Below are positions 52,003 through 60,929 of a stretch of 64,000 nt of DNA, in pieces. The DNA is from an uncultured Candidatus Nitrosopumilus sp. (lineage in GTDB: Archaea; Thermoproteota; Nitrososphaeria; Nitrososphaerales; Nitrosopumilaceae), in NCBI GenBank assembly GCA_951812655.1, contig OX638319.1:868001-932000 (forward strand). The letters are read 5' to 3'. The notes beneath the pieces are model-generated. The model worked only from the letters and a program-made list of their open reading frames with translations, was not told the DNA's origin and searched no databases. Numbering within the stretch: the stretch's first letter is position 1; each line of letters begins with the position of its first letter. The translations under genes were made by a program, and so were the position numbers.

Positions 52003-52692
52003 ATGAATCTTGTATCACTTTTTTCAGGGGGAAAAGATAGTGCTTATTCTATCTATGATATACAAAGTAAAGGCCATGAAGTTGTCTGTCTTTTGAGTGT
52101 ATTTCCAAAATCAGATGATAGTCATTTGCTACATCATCCAAACATGCAATGGACCAAACTTCAATCTGAGTCGATGAATATTCCACAATTGTCTATTTTT
52201 TCTGAATCTGATGATGTCGATGTAGAGATGTGTGTGTTGGAAAAATTGTTGAAGAAAGCAAAAAAACAATTTTCTTTCGAGGGAATTGTTCACGGTGGAA
52301 TTCAAAGCGTTTTTCAAAAAGAAAAATTTGAAACAATCTGTTCAAATTTTGACCTGATCCCTTTTGCTCCTCTTTGGGGGGCTGATCCACACTCATACAT
52401 GAGAAATCTGATTGATTCCAATTTTGAATTTGTCATGACCACTGTTTCTTCTGCAGGATTGGATGATTCTTGGCTTGGAAAACAGATCTCAAGGTCTGAT
52501 ATTTCTGTTTTACATAAGTTGTCTCAGAAATTTGGATTCAATTTAAATTTTGAAGGTGGAGAGGCTGAAACATTTGTAGTTGATTGCCCGCTTTTTACAA
52601 CGCCAATCCAAATTGTTCAGTCAGACAAAAGTTGGGATGGCTATAGAGGAAGGTTTGAAATAGTGGATGCGAAGTTAAATTGTAATGCTTGA
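52003..52692 (+). CDS. dph6: Diphthine-ammonia ligase (Dph6)
   Basis: 229 residues, ATP-pyrophosphatase family; adds the amide in diphthamide synthesis on EF2. Signature SLFSGGKDSAYSIYD (residues 5-19) is the ATP-binding PP-loop. Downstream is IPFAPLWGADPHSYMRNLID and GGEAETFVVDCPLFTTPI. ATG 52003 is used; the frame upstream (from 51943) includes the candidate sRNA. Overlaps the srp54 ATG by 8 bases. Confidence 0.88.
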   Translation: MNLVSLFSGGKDSAYSIYDIQSKGHEVVCLLSVFPKSDDSHLLHHPNMQWTKLQSESMNIPQLSIFSESDDVDVEMCVLEKLLKKAKKQFSFEGIVHGGIQSVFQKEKFETICSNFDLIPFAPLWGADPHSYMRNLIDSNFEFVMTTVSSAGLDDSWLGKQISRSDISVLHKLSQKFGFNLNFEGGEAETFVVDCPLFTTPIQIVQSDKSWDGYRGRFEIVDAKLNCNA

Positions 52693-54010
52693 TGGTCTTA
52701 AGACTAGTCTTGGTGATGCAATAAAAAAGATTGTCAAATCCTCTGGTGTGGATGAAGAACTAATCAAAGAACTGTCTAAAAATGTTCAAAGAGCATTGTT
52801 ACAATCAGATGTTAATGTGAGATTGGTTCTTGAAATTACTAAACATCTGGAAGAACGTGCATTAAATGAAACTCCTCCTCCTGGTCTTTCACGTAAGGAC
52901 CACGTTGTTAAGATCTTGTATGATGAGCTCTCAAAGTTACTTGGAAATGAATCTGATTTTGACTTTAAACCTGGAAAACAAAATAAAATTATTCTGCTTG
53001 GAATCCAAGGTAGTGGAAAAACAACTGTTGCCTCAAAACTTGCCAAGTTTTTGACTCGTCAAGGGTACAAAGTGGGTGTTGTTGGTGCTGACACTTACAG
53101 ACCTGGGGCCTTAGTCCAGCTAAGGACAATGTGTGAAAAATCCAACGTTGAAGTTTATGGTGAGGAAAATAACAAAGATTCCCCAAACATTGTAAAAAAT
53201 GGATTAAAACACTTTGCAGGCCAACCTTTGGATGTAATCTTGATAGACACTGCTGGTCGACATAAAGAAGAACAAGACTTGCTAGAGGAAATGGCAAGGA
53301 TTAACAAAACTGCTGAACCTGATTTGGCACTACTTGTAATTGATGGTACGATCGGCCAACAATGTTTCAACCAGGCAGAAGCTTTTCACAAAACAATTCC
53401 CGTTGGTGGCGTGATTATTACAAAATTAGACAGTTCTGCAAAGGGTGGAGGTGCTCTTGCCGCGTCTGCAGCTACTGGTGCACAAATCATGTACATTGGT
53501 ACTGGTGAACGCATTGATGATTTAGAAAAATTCTCTCCTACTAGATTTGTTGGACGATTACTGGGAATGGGTGATATTCAAGCTGTATTGGATTTGGCTA
53601 AGAGATTAGAAAATGAGGGAGATGATGTACGAATGAAAAGGATTTCCAGTGGAAAAATGAACATGGATGATTTCTTTTATCAGTTGGAGGAAATGACAAA
53701 AGTTGGATCTCTGCAGGGACTTCTAGACAGTATGCCTGGTCTTTCTGGAATGGTAAAAAATGATCAAGTTGATCAAATGGAAGGCAGGGTCTCAAAATGG
53801 AGATATATAATTCAAAGTATGACTAAAGGTGAGAAAGAAGATCCGGACTTGTTAAATTCTTCTAGAATTAAAAGAATATCTCGTGGTTCTGGGTGGCCAG
53901 AAGGTGAAGTCAAAGAGCTTGTAAAGAATTACAAAAACTCTAAGAATATGATGAAGGCGTCTAAGGGACGTCAAATGCAGGGTACTCTTAGAAAAATGGG
54001 ATTAGGATAG
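52685..54010 (+). CDS. srp54: Signal recognition particle GTPase SRP54
   Basis: 441 residues: N domain (1-90), GTPase G domain with GIQGSGKTTVASKLAKFL (about 98-115), DTAGRHKEEQ and TKLDSSAKGGGALA, then a Met-rich M domain (about 300-441) binding SRP RNA and signal sequences. Overlaps dph6. A close partner of SRP19 in the other cluster. Confidence 0.97.
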   Translation: MLDGLKTSLGDAIKKIVKSSGVDEELIKELSKNVQRALLQSDVNVRLVLEITKHLEERALNETPPPGLSRKDHVVKILYDELSKLLGNESDFDFKPGKQNKIILLGIQGSGKTTVASKLAKFLTRQGYKVGVVGADTYRPGALVQLRTMCEKSNVEVYGEENNKDSPNIVKNGLKHFAGQPLDVILIDTAGRHKEEQDLLEEMARINKTAEPDLALLVIDGTIGQQCFNQAEAFHKTIPVGGVIITKLDSSAKGGGALAASAATGAQIMYIGTGERIDDLEKFSPTRFVGRLLGMGDIQAVLDLAKRLENEGDDVRMKRISSGKMNMDDFFYQLEEMTKVGSLQGLLDSMPGLSGMVKNDQVDQMEGRVSKWRYIIQSMTKGEKEDPDLLNSSRIKRISRGSGWPEGEVKELVKNYKNSKNMMKASKGRQMQGTLRKMGLG

Positions 54011-54033
54011 TTTTAGCAATACGATTTTCAACT

Positions 54034-55188
54034 ATGTCTAACTATGAGCAAATTGTACCTGTTGCAAATGAAATAATGAAAAAATATGGTCTGTGTGATC
54101 ATTGCATGGGGAGGCTATTTTCAAAACAAATGGGACTGTCATCAAATAAACTTCTGGGAAAAAAATTAAATAAAAATCAAGACTTGTCTGTCAAATGCTA
54201 TATCTGTAAAAACCTGTTCGTTCATCTGAAGCGTTTTTTGAAGTTGATGATTAACTCCTCATCTAACTACCAATTTTCTTCATTTAGTGTAGGCGCCATG
54301 ATAAAACCTTCTATTGTTGATAGGGATGATCAAATTCGTTCTAAATACAAATTGAGGGGTATTGATGGCATAAAGACTGATGTCACGAAAGAATTGGCTA
54401 AGTTATTTTCTAGAAAAACCCATAAAATCATTGACCATTTGGATTCTGAAATTACATTCACAATTAACTTGAAAGATGAATTGTGTGATATACGTTCAAA
54501 GTCAGTGACTTATTCGGGCAGATATGTCAAAACTTTAAGGGGATTTCCACAAAAGCAGAAATCTTGTCAGAATTGCTTTGGAAAGGGATGCCGAACTTGT
54601 AGTTTTCATGGGATCTCGGAATTTGATAGTGTTGAAGGCATGATCTCTAAATTCTTTTTTTCAAAAATTGGTGGAACGGTAGCTAAATTCACTTGGATTG
54701 GAGGTGAGGATAAATCTAGTCTGGTACTTGGAAGTGGTAGGCCTTTTTTTGTAAAAATACACAATCCTAATAAGCGAAATATAAGATCATCCAAAATTGA
54801 TCTTAATTCTTTAAAATTGCATAATGTTCATCTTGTAGATGAATCTCCAAAAAAACCCGTCAAATTCAATTCTTCTATATCTGTAAAAATTTCTACCTCG
54901 TCAGAAATCAACAAAGTGAATTTGAAAAAATTAAAAAATCTTAAAAATAACCATGTGGTAGTTTATGATAATTCTGGAAAACGTTCTGAGAAGAAAGTTT
55001 TTGATATAAAATATAGGAGAAATTCTAAAAATTTGCTAACTTTGATGATGAAAGTTGAAGGTGGTTTACCTGTAAAGAAATTTGTAAGCGGTGATGATGT
55101 GGTGCCCGGAATTTCTACGATTGTTGATGATGTGTGCACCTGTAGAGAATTTGACTTTTTAGGTATTGATATAGATGATAACAATTAA
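54034..55188 (+). CDS. pus10: tRNA pseudouridine synthase Pus10
   Basis: 384 residues. Makes pseudouridine 54/55 in archaeal tRNA. An N-terminal cysteine cluster (CDHCMGRLF; CYICKNLF; CQNCFGKGCRTC) is followed by the catalytic domain, with the GGEDKSSLVLGSGRPFF stretch carrying the catalytic Asp. The C-terminal part includes GGLPVKKFVSGDDVVPG. It lies 24 bases after srp54, probably co-transcribed. Confidence 0.9.
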   Translation: MSNYEQIVPVANEIMKKYGLCDHCMGRLFSKQMGLSSNKLLGKKLNKNQDLSVKCYICKNLFVHLKRFLKLMINSSSNYQFSSFSVGAMIKPSIVDRDDQIRSKYKLRGIDGIKTDVTKELAKLFSRKTHKIIDHLDSEITFTINLKDELCDIRSKSVTYSGRYVKTLRGFPQKQKSCQNCFGKGCRTCSFHGISEFDSVEGMISKFFFSKIGGTVAKFTWIGGEDKSSLVLGSGRPFFVKIHNPNKRNIRSSKIDLNSLKLHNVHLVDESPKKPVKFNSSISVKISTSSEINKVNLKKLKNLKNNHVVVYDNSGKRSEKKVFDIKYRRNSKNLLTLMMKVEGGLPVKKFVSGDDVVPGISTIVDDVCTCREFDFLGIDIDDNN

Positions 55189-55213
55189 CTATCACTAAAT
55201 ACTGAAATTGCTT

Positions 55214-55306
55214 ATGCCGATGAGAAAAAATGGTAAACACATGAGACATGCTGATCAAAGGGCTGATACTCGCAGAAAGAAGAAAGCTGGTAAACCCCGT
55301 TCCTGA
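55214..55306 (+). CDS. Very small basic peptide, 30 aa
   Basis: The frame from ATG 55214 to TGA 55306 encodes MPMRKNGKHMRHADQRADTR then a KKKAGKPRS-type tail, 10 Lys/Arg and 3 His of 30. It lies 25 bases after pus10 and in the same direction. No homology recognised, but the composition (very basic) is like small ribosome-associated proteins. Coding status is inferred. Confidence 0.5.
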   Translation: MPMRKNGKHMRHADQRADTRRKKKAGKPRS

Positions 55307-55345
55307 TCTAATCAACCTTTTTACATTAAGAATTGTCGAAGGGTA

Positions 55346-56056
55346 GTGTTGGATCCGTTAGTACGTTTCAAAGATGCACATTCAAAAGGTGTCATTCCTG
55401 ATGATGTTTTTGAATTGACAACGAGTCGTTTTCCGATTACTATTGCTGGTATTAATAGAATCGAAAAGGCTTCGGGGATTAGATATCCCGTAGCTTATGT
55501 GGAGCCCTCCTTGGTATTGACGTCTCCAAGTCAAAACTCATACGAGTTTGGAATTTTATTTGCTAGGACTATCCCAGTGCTATTTGAGGAAACATTTCAA
55601 GTGGTGATTCAAATTTCTGCTCCTTTGGTTGCTTATGGGTTAAAAGGTACAATTCATGCAATTTTGGCTCATGAGTTTTTACATTTTTTAGATTTGATGA
55701 GAAAAATCTCTAAAATGGAGTTGTTGTCTGATGAACTTTCTGGAAACTTGTTTGAAAATGTTTACAGTGATGAAACTAGGTTGTTTGAACCTCGTGCCGT
55801 GTTCAAGGACAGAACTCTGATTAATCATATAACAAAAAAATTCCCTGCGGGTTTTCGTGATTTTAAGCTTGAAGATAAAGTCATGAAGTTTTGGGCCGAC
55901 AGAAATCTCCCAAAATCAAACATATCCTTAGATTCAAACAATGTGAAATTATCTGCAGAATCTATTTCCAAAATAAATCTTGATCCTGCTTTTGTTTCCA
56001 AAATGAAACATCTCGAAGAAAAAAGTTCTAAAATTAATAAAAAAAGACTTTATTGA
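55346..56056 (+). CDS. Putative small zinc metalloprotease (HExxH)
   Basis: 236 residues. The sequence AILAHEFLHFLDLMRK (about 108-123) contains HEFLH, the HExxH zinc motif of zincin peptidases. The N-terminal 100 residues are beta-rich, with no signal peptide. A downstream Glu that could be the third ligand is not certain. GTG start. Family not recognised, so peptidase activity is a hypothesis. Confidence 0.6.
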   Translation: MLDPLVRFKDAHSKGVIPDDVFELTTSRFPITIAGINRIEKASGIRYPVAYVEPSLVLTSPSQNSYEFGILFARTIPVLFEETFQVVIQISAPLVAYGLKGTIHAILAHEFLHFLDLMRKISKMELLSDELSGNLFENVYSDETRLFEPRAVFKDRTLINHITKKFPAGFRDFKLEDKVMKFWADRNLPKSNISLDSNNVKLSAESISKINLDPAFVSKMKHLEEKSSKINKKRLY

Positions 56057-56225
56057 AACATGTATTCTAAATTTTGCTTGTTTGTCGTTCATTTTCGTAA
56101 TGTTCATAATTTGCGGGTTGGTTTTTGAAATGAATTGCTAAAAACATCTTTTTTTAATGATTTGATGCTGTATGGAGAAAGTAGAAATCTAAATCTTGTC
56201 TATGTAATTTGAGAATAGTTTGATG

Positions 56226-56411
56226 CTATTGGATGAATTCTGTTAAACCGCACCTGCCACAAGTGTGTCTATCTTTGTGCTCTGCCATGAATGTGCCCTT
56301 GCCACATCTTGAACATACTTTTCTAGTTCTTGATGCTTTATCCCCATCCACCTTGTAATATGATGACACATTTGGACTGGAGCCTTTCTTGCCTTTCTTT
56401 TCTACAGGCAT
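56226..56411 (-). CDS. rps27ae: 30S ribosomal protein S27ae
   Basis: 61 residues with a zinc ribbon: [20 protein letters not shown] then CGRCGLTEF. The N-terminus is basic and lacks a ubiquitin fusion, as expected in Archaea. Overlaps the S24e stop by one base. Confidence 0.93.
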   Translation of the reverse strand: MPVEKKGKKGSSPNVSSYYKVDGDKASRTRKVCSRCGKGTFMAEHKDRHTCGRCGLTEFIQ

Positions 56412-56797
56412 TATTCTGTTTTCTCCTCTTCCTTATTTTCTTCTACGGGTGCCTCTGCGCCCTCTTCATTTTTGGATGCTTCTTCTTCTGCATCTTTTGC
56501 CTCTGCAATTTTTGCTTTTGACTTGTCTAATCTTGAAAAGATCGTTGGATTGACATGTTTTCTTGCCAATTCTTCATCGTCATAAATGTAAAATGTGCCC
56601 GTAACTAGAGATTTTCCAACATGTGTTTTTAATCTCATTGGAATCACAAATTTACTATCTAATTTGAATTCGTTTTTAATCATGTCTGCTGCTTCGAGAC
56701 TCTTTAGCTTGCCTCCCAGCCCTGCAAAATTACAAGTTAGTTCTCTTCTTGACAGAAAGCTGTTATCGATGTCTGCAAGTGTCTCTATGATGGACAT
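56411..56797 (-). CDS. rps24e: 30S ribosomal protein S24e
   Basis: 128 residues. Family block [20 protein letters not shown] then [15 protein letters not shown] is clear. An unusual acidic C-terminal tail (about 100-128, repeated E and A) follows. Start ATG 56797. Co-transcribed with S27ae. Confidence 0.9.
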   Translation of the reverse strand: MSIIETLADIDNSFLSRRELTCNFAGLGGKLKSLEAADMIKNEFKLDSKFVIPMRLKTHVGKSLVTGTFYIYDDEELARKHVNPTIFSRLDKSKAKIAEAKDAEEEASKNEEGAEAPVEENKEEEKTE

Positions 56798-56879
56798 GTA
56801 TCAAAAATCTCTGGATATTTCATATAAATCTTGATTGTTTATGCAGAAGAAATTTAAGAAATTCCATTTGATTTGTTAT

Positions 56880-57443
56880 ATGGAAAGATATCTGCTACAT
56901 TTTAAAAACGAGGGGTATTTGCCAGAGAACTGCAGGGAACTTGCCCATAAGGCTAGAGATCTGGTGTTTGATATGAAGAATGTATCTGTTAGACTTGCAA
57001 GGGTGGCAACTAAATTCACAGAATTTGATGTAGCTGCAGAAAAAGAGGATCTCGATAAATTACTTGAAAAACTGTCTCCGATTGGTGATGTCGATAACGT
57101 TCGACATGTTTTTGAGGAACATATTGAAAAAGAGAAAGGGATCGCCGATGGTATCTTTTTCTACAATGCCGAGAGGTTCTGGGAGTGTCATGAGGCATTT
57201 GAAGGTGTTTGGAATCAATGCTATGGCCGGGAAAAAGAACTTGTTCAAGGGATAATTCTCGTAGCTGTAGCTTTTGCACATCAGCAGGCAAATGAGGAAA
57301 GCATTGGTGTTGGGATGCTGAGAAGGGCATTGGAAAAATTAGGCACTTCGCCTTCTATGTATCACTCAATTGATGTTGATAGGATAAGGGCAAAGGCGGT
57401 TGAGATGCAACAAGAAAAAAAACTCACTAGATTTGAGATTTGA
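56880..57443 (+). CDS. DUF309 domain protein
   Basis: 187 residues. DUF309 signature: FFYNAERFWECHEAFEGVWN with ELVQGIILVAVAFAHQQANE. The N-terminal half is an all-helical HEPN-like part. The reaction is unknown. ATG 56880 (MERYLLHF) is used; the longer frame (56835) starts upstream of the S24e gene end. It overlaps the convergent phosphoglycerate mutase by 17 bases. Confidence 0.78.
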   Translation: MERYLLHFKNEGYLPENCRELAHKARDLVFDMKNVSVRLARVATKFTEFDVAAEKEDLDKLLEKLSPIGDVDNVRHVFEEHIEKEKGIADGIFFYNAERFWECHEAFEGVWNQCYGREKELVQGIILVAVAFAHQQANEESIGVGMLRRALEKLGTSPSMYHSIDVDRIRAKAVEMQQEKKLTRFEI

Positions 57444-58713
57444 TCAATTCAATGGATTTTGAAACTACTTCGGCGCCTTGAATTAAACCGATACTGCCTT
57501 TTTTTGCTTGCGTTTCAGTCATTCTTGTGGTTCCATCATTTTTAATAAAATCTGCTGAAACCACCACTGGTACAGGATCATCGCTGTGTCCTTTATTGAT
57601 GCATGGTGTCGAATGATCAGCTGATATCATTATTGCGACTTTGCTTGAGTCAATATTCTCTACAAGAGTTTTGAAAAATCTTTGATCAATCTCTTCGATG
57701 TTCTTCATTTTGCCTATCGCATCGCCGTCATGACCGAATTCATCCGGTCCTTTCAAATGAACATAAATTGCATTTTGAGAATCCATTGCCTTTGCAGCCA
57801 CTCTTGCTTTTTCTTCATAATCTGTCAACCCGCCTGCCTCAAATGCTTTCATTTTGAGCACATCTGAAATTCCAAGCTCTACTGGCATGTCAACTATGCA
57901 TGAAAATTGCATTGCGTGTTTTTCATTAATGGGGGGCACGTCTGGATACTTGTTTCCTGCATCTCTGAGCAAAATACAGCTCAGTTCTTTTTTGTCTTGT
58001 TCTTTACGTTTTTTATTGATTTGGCTATCTTTCATTATCTTTGTAGACTGTTCTGAAAATTCATTTACAACATTTGCAGTAAACTTCGAGTCATCGGTAT
58101 CTTCTATCGGCAAACATTTTTCAATCTTCAAATCCTCGCCTACATTCTTTGCAACTCCCATTCCTCCCACATTACTATATGCCGGGTCTGTATTGGTGAT
58201 CTTTGATGATAGTTTTTGAGACTCTGTCCTAATCCTAATTGTGACTCTGTGGCCAATTGTGGGTGAAATTGCTACAGAAGTATCTGGATCTGAGAATTTT
58301 ATTTTAGTTTCAATTTCTCTGGCAATTCCGTCTGCGTCTTCTTTTGCAATTTGCCTACCGGCCCTTCTATCTATTATAGAGTCATTTTCATCTAGGGTTG
58401 AAAAATTGCCTCTTAATGCCAAATCCCCGTCTTTAAAATCCGTTCCTACTCCAATCGCTTCGATCACTCCTCTGCCTGCGTAGTCTGCATGATCAAATTT
58501 GTATCCTAACATGTTGAAAACGGCAATATCTGATTCTGGTGCTATTCCTTTTCCGACAGAAATTACCTCTCCAATTACTCCATTACTTGCAATTTTATCT
58601 AATGTGGGTGTATTGGCAGCCTCTAGTGGTGTCTTTCCATCCAAATCTGGATGTGGTAGGTCTCCTACACCATCCAAAAGCACATAGATGACATGAATAT
58701 TTGAATTATCCAA
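57427..58713 (-). CDS. apgM: 2,3-bisphosphoglycerate-independent phosphoglycerate mutase
   Basis: 428 residues, archaeal ApgM of the alkaline-phosphatase superfamily; interconverts 3- and 2-phosphoglycerate. VIYVLLDGVGDLPHPDLDGK contains the metal-binding Asp. GKGIAPESDIAVFNMLGYKF has the catalytic Ser. MISADHSTPCINKGHSDDPV carries the second metal site. TTG start at 58713. Confidence 0.93.
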   Translation of the reverse strand: MDNSNIHVIYVLLDGVGDLPHPDLDGKTPLEAANTPTLDKIASNGVIGEVISVGKGIAPESDIAVFNMLGYKFDHADYAGRGVIEAIGVGTDFKDGDLALRGNFSTLDENDSIIDRRAGRQIAKEDADGIAREIETKIKFSDPDTSVAISPTIGHRVTIRIRTESQKLSSKITNTDPAYSNVGGMGVAKNVGEDLKIEKCLPIEDTDDSKFTANVVNEFSEQSTKIMKDSQINKKRKEQDKKELSCILLRDAGNKYPDVPPINEKHAMQFSCIVDMPVELGISDVLKMKAFEAGGLTDYEEKARVAAKAMDSQNAIYVHLKGPDEFGHDGDAIGKMKNIEEIDQRFFKTLVENIDSSKVAIMISADHSTPCINKGHSDDPVPVVVSADFIKNDGTTRMTETQAKKGSIGLIQGAEVVSKSIELIKSQI

Positions 58714-58922
58714 AATAATCCCTGTTTAATCCAGGTTAGATGCTCTGTTTTAAGTCTTACAATGATGAGGACTTAGTAAAAGAAATTCTAACAAATTATT
58801 TGTAATGTTTTTTTCATGACGTGCATTTTTATTTATTTTGTAATTTTTTAAAATATTTTTCAATTTTCCTCTATGTTGTTTTTAGTAAACATTTTAACAG
58901 ACATTTGCATCTACTAACCATT

Positions 58923-59942
58923 ATGGGTGATATGCGCAAAGATTACGTCTCTGAGCGTTTTATGATTGTCTCTAAAAAAGACGATAAAGTGGTTGATCCT
59001 AAAAAATCTCCGTTTGCACCTGGTAATGAAACTATGACCAATCCTTCTGTACTTTCACTTGTAGCTAAAGATGGAATGTTACAACGTCTTCAGGATAATG
59101 AGGGTGAGGACTTTGTCAAAGACTGGGCCATACGTGTTTTTGAAAGTAAAAATCCTATAGTCTCCATAGATGCTGAAAATTCTTACAGCGACAAACCTTT
59201 CTACAGTGAACCCACGTATGGATACCATTACATTGTTGTTGCATCGCCTAATGAAAAAGATACTTTTGCAACCATAGACACTGAACAGTGGTCAAACGTG
59301 TTGGTGGTTGTTCAGGATAGACTGCGATGGTTGTATACGCAAAAAGGTGTAACATATGTTTCAATATATGCTGATCATGGAGAATTAGCTGGAAATACGA
59401 ATCCTCATCCGCATCTTAATCTTTTGACCTTTTCTACTATTCCTCCCGTAATTGAAAACGAAGCTGAATCCTCTCATAAAATTTTAAACGAAAAAGGTGT
59501 TTGTCCCATTTGCCAAACTGTGAATGAAGAAGTTGGTGGTCCTAGACAGATTCTTCAAACAGAAGGTTTTATTGCGTATTGTCCTTGGGCCCCTTCTTAC
59601 CCTTATGAATTTTGGATTTCTCCCAAAAAGCACGTGACTCGTTTCTCTAAAATCACTCAAAAAGAAATCAATGACTTGTCTTTAATCCTTAGGGCTACAT
59701 TGGGAGGTTTGTCAAAAACCATCAAAAATGTTTCATATAATTTGGTTTTTCACCTTTCTCCTGAAAAGAAAAATAGTCGACAAATCCACTGGCATATAGA
59801 AGTATATCCAGTAACCAAATCTTGGTCAGGGTTAGAACGTGGATATGGCATTTTCTTAAATGATGTGTCTCCTGAACAGGCTGCCGAGAAACTTGGTGCT
59901 GCGTCTAGGAAAGAACTGGCAAATCTGGTCGGTATCTTGTGA
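58923..59942 (+). CDS. galT: Galactose-1-phosphate uridylyltransferase-like
   Basis: 339 residues. HIT-superfamily nucleotidyltransferase: GNTNPHPHLNLLTFST with the HPH signature and RQIHWHIEVYPV with the HxH zinc pair; the CPIC knuckle is also present. Transfers UMP between hexose-1-phosphates. ATG 58923 is used (a TATA-like stretch is upstream); the 35 residues of the frame before it have no family match. Single gene. Confidence 0.85.
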   Translation: MGDMRKDYVSERFMIVSKKDDKVVDPKKSPFAPGNETMTNPSVLSLVAKDGMLQRLQDNEGEDFVKDWAIRVFESKNPIVSIDAENSYSDKPFYSEPTYGYHYIVVASPNEKDTFATIDTEQWSNVLVVVQDRLRWLYTQKGVTYVSIYADHGELAGNTNPHPHLNLLTFSTIPPVIENEAESSHKILNEKGVCPICQTVNEEVGGPRQILQTEGFIAYCPWAPSYPYEFWISPKKHVTRFSKITQKEINDLSLILRATLGGLSKTIKNVSYNLVFHLSPEKKNSRQIHWHIEVYPVTKSWSGLERGYGIFLNDVSPEQAAEKLGAASRKELANLVGIL

Positions 59943-59985
59943 TTTTTTTGAATGATTTATTTATCAACTGAATTCTGCTAAAATC

Positions 59986-60426
59986 ATGGCAATTGAGAAG
60001 TGGCTTGCAGTTACTAGTGTGGCATTGTTTGCAATGTTTGCGGGGGAATTGATCTCTGTTTACAACTTTATGCTTAATGTTGAAGATGATTTTGGATTTG
60101 CACGATCATTTGACGCTGATGCTAAAATACTCCAGTTCATCTCAATTGGCGTTGCACCTGCTGGAATTTTGGCTGCTGTGGCATTCATCATGTCTAGACA
60201 ATATGGTTCTAGACAAATAGGCGGTCTGATAATAATTGGTGGTGTAATATTGTTTGTAGGTATGTTGGTTTGCTACTTTATGATTGAAAAAATTGATGAA
60301 ATTTACCTTACGGATGCTGTCAAATCCATACCAATTTTGTTTATGGCGCTATCCCCTGTAGTAATTGTTGTTGGTGCCCATTTGTCAAAACAAAAAAAGA
60401 GACGTCCAAAAAAAGAATACTTCTAA
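59986..60426 (+). CDS. Small four-helix membrane protein
   Basis: 146 residues with hydrophobic segments at about 7-28, 48-66, 77-95 and 112-130, and a basic tail KQKKRRPKKEYF. No family recognised. It overlaps the convergent GNAT gene by 4 bases. Confidence 0.6.
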   Translation: MAIEKWLAVTSVALFAMFAGELISVYNFMLNVEDDFGFARSFDADAKILQFISIGVAPAGILAAVAFIMSRQYGSRQIGGLIIIGGVILFVGMLVCYFMIEKIDEIYLTDAVKSIPILFMALSPVVIVVGAHLSKQKKRRPKKEYF

Positions 60427-60860
60427 ACGTTGTCAATTCGTAGTTCATTAGCTACTTGTCTGAAGCCTAGCTTTTCATAAAATGGTTTTACATCTTCTGT
60501 ACAATTCAAAATTGTTTTGTAGCATCCTCTTTTCTTTGATACTTCAAGTAGATATTCCATGATCTTTTGTCCAATTTTATGTCCATGAAAATCCTTGTCT
60601 ACGGATACATCTTCTATATGGCCCACAAAACCTCCTTCGTGAATAAATTTAGATTCTATGAACAGGGTGGTGGTTCCTACGATTTTTCCATCTAATTCTG
60701 CAACTGCTATTACATAATCTGGGTTTGAATTTATTTTTTTAAACACCTCCTTGGCTTTGTCTTTGTCGATGTTGCTGGCAATTGTTAGCGAATCAAGTGA
60801 TTTCAGAAACCCATTCCATATGTCATCAATTTTTAATTCTCTTATTATTGGCTCGTTCAT
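60423..60860 (-). CDS. GNAT N-acetyltransferase (GNA1-like)
   Basis: 145 residues. Motif A DVSVDKDFHGHKIGQKIMEY with GHKIGQ as the acetyl-CoA pyrophosphate loop, and the C-terminal FYEKLGFRQVANELRID. The arrangement resembles glucosamine-6-phosphate N-acetyltransferase. The substrate is not proven. Confidence 0.85.
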   Translation of the reverse strand: MNEPIIRELKIDDIWNGFLKSLDSLTIASNIDKDKAKEVFKKINSNPDYVIAVAELDGKIVGTTTLFIESKFIHEGGFVGHIEDVSVDKDFHGHKIGQKIMEYLLEVSKKRGCYKTILNCTEDVKPFYEKLGFRQVANELRIDNV

Positions 60861-60929
60861 TTTGATTTACAGTTCTCATTGAATGTCCTGACATGTTATT
60901 GATAAATTTTCTTATGTGCTTTGAGCAAT

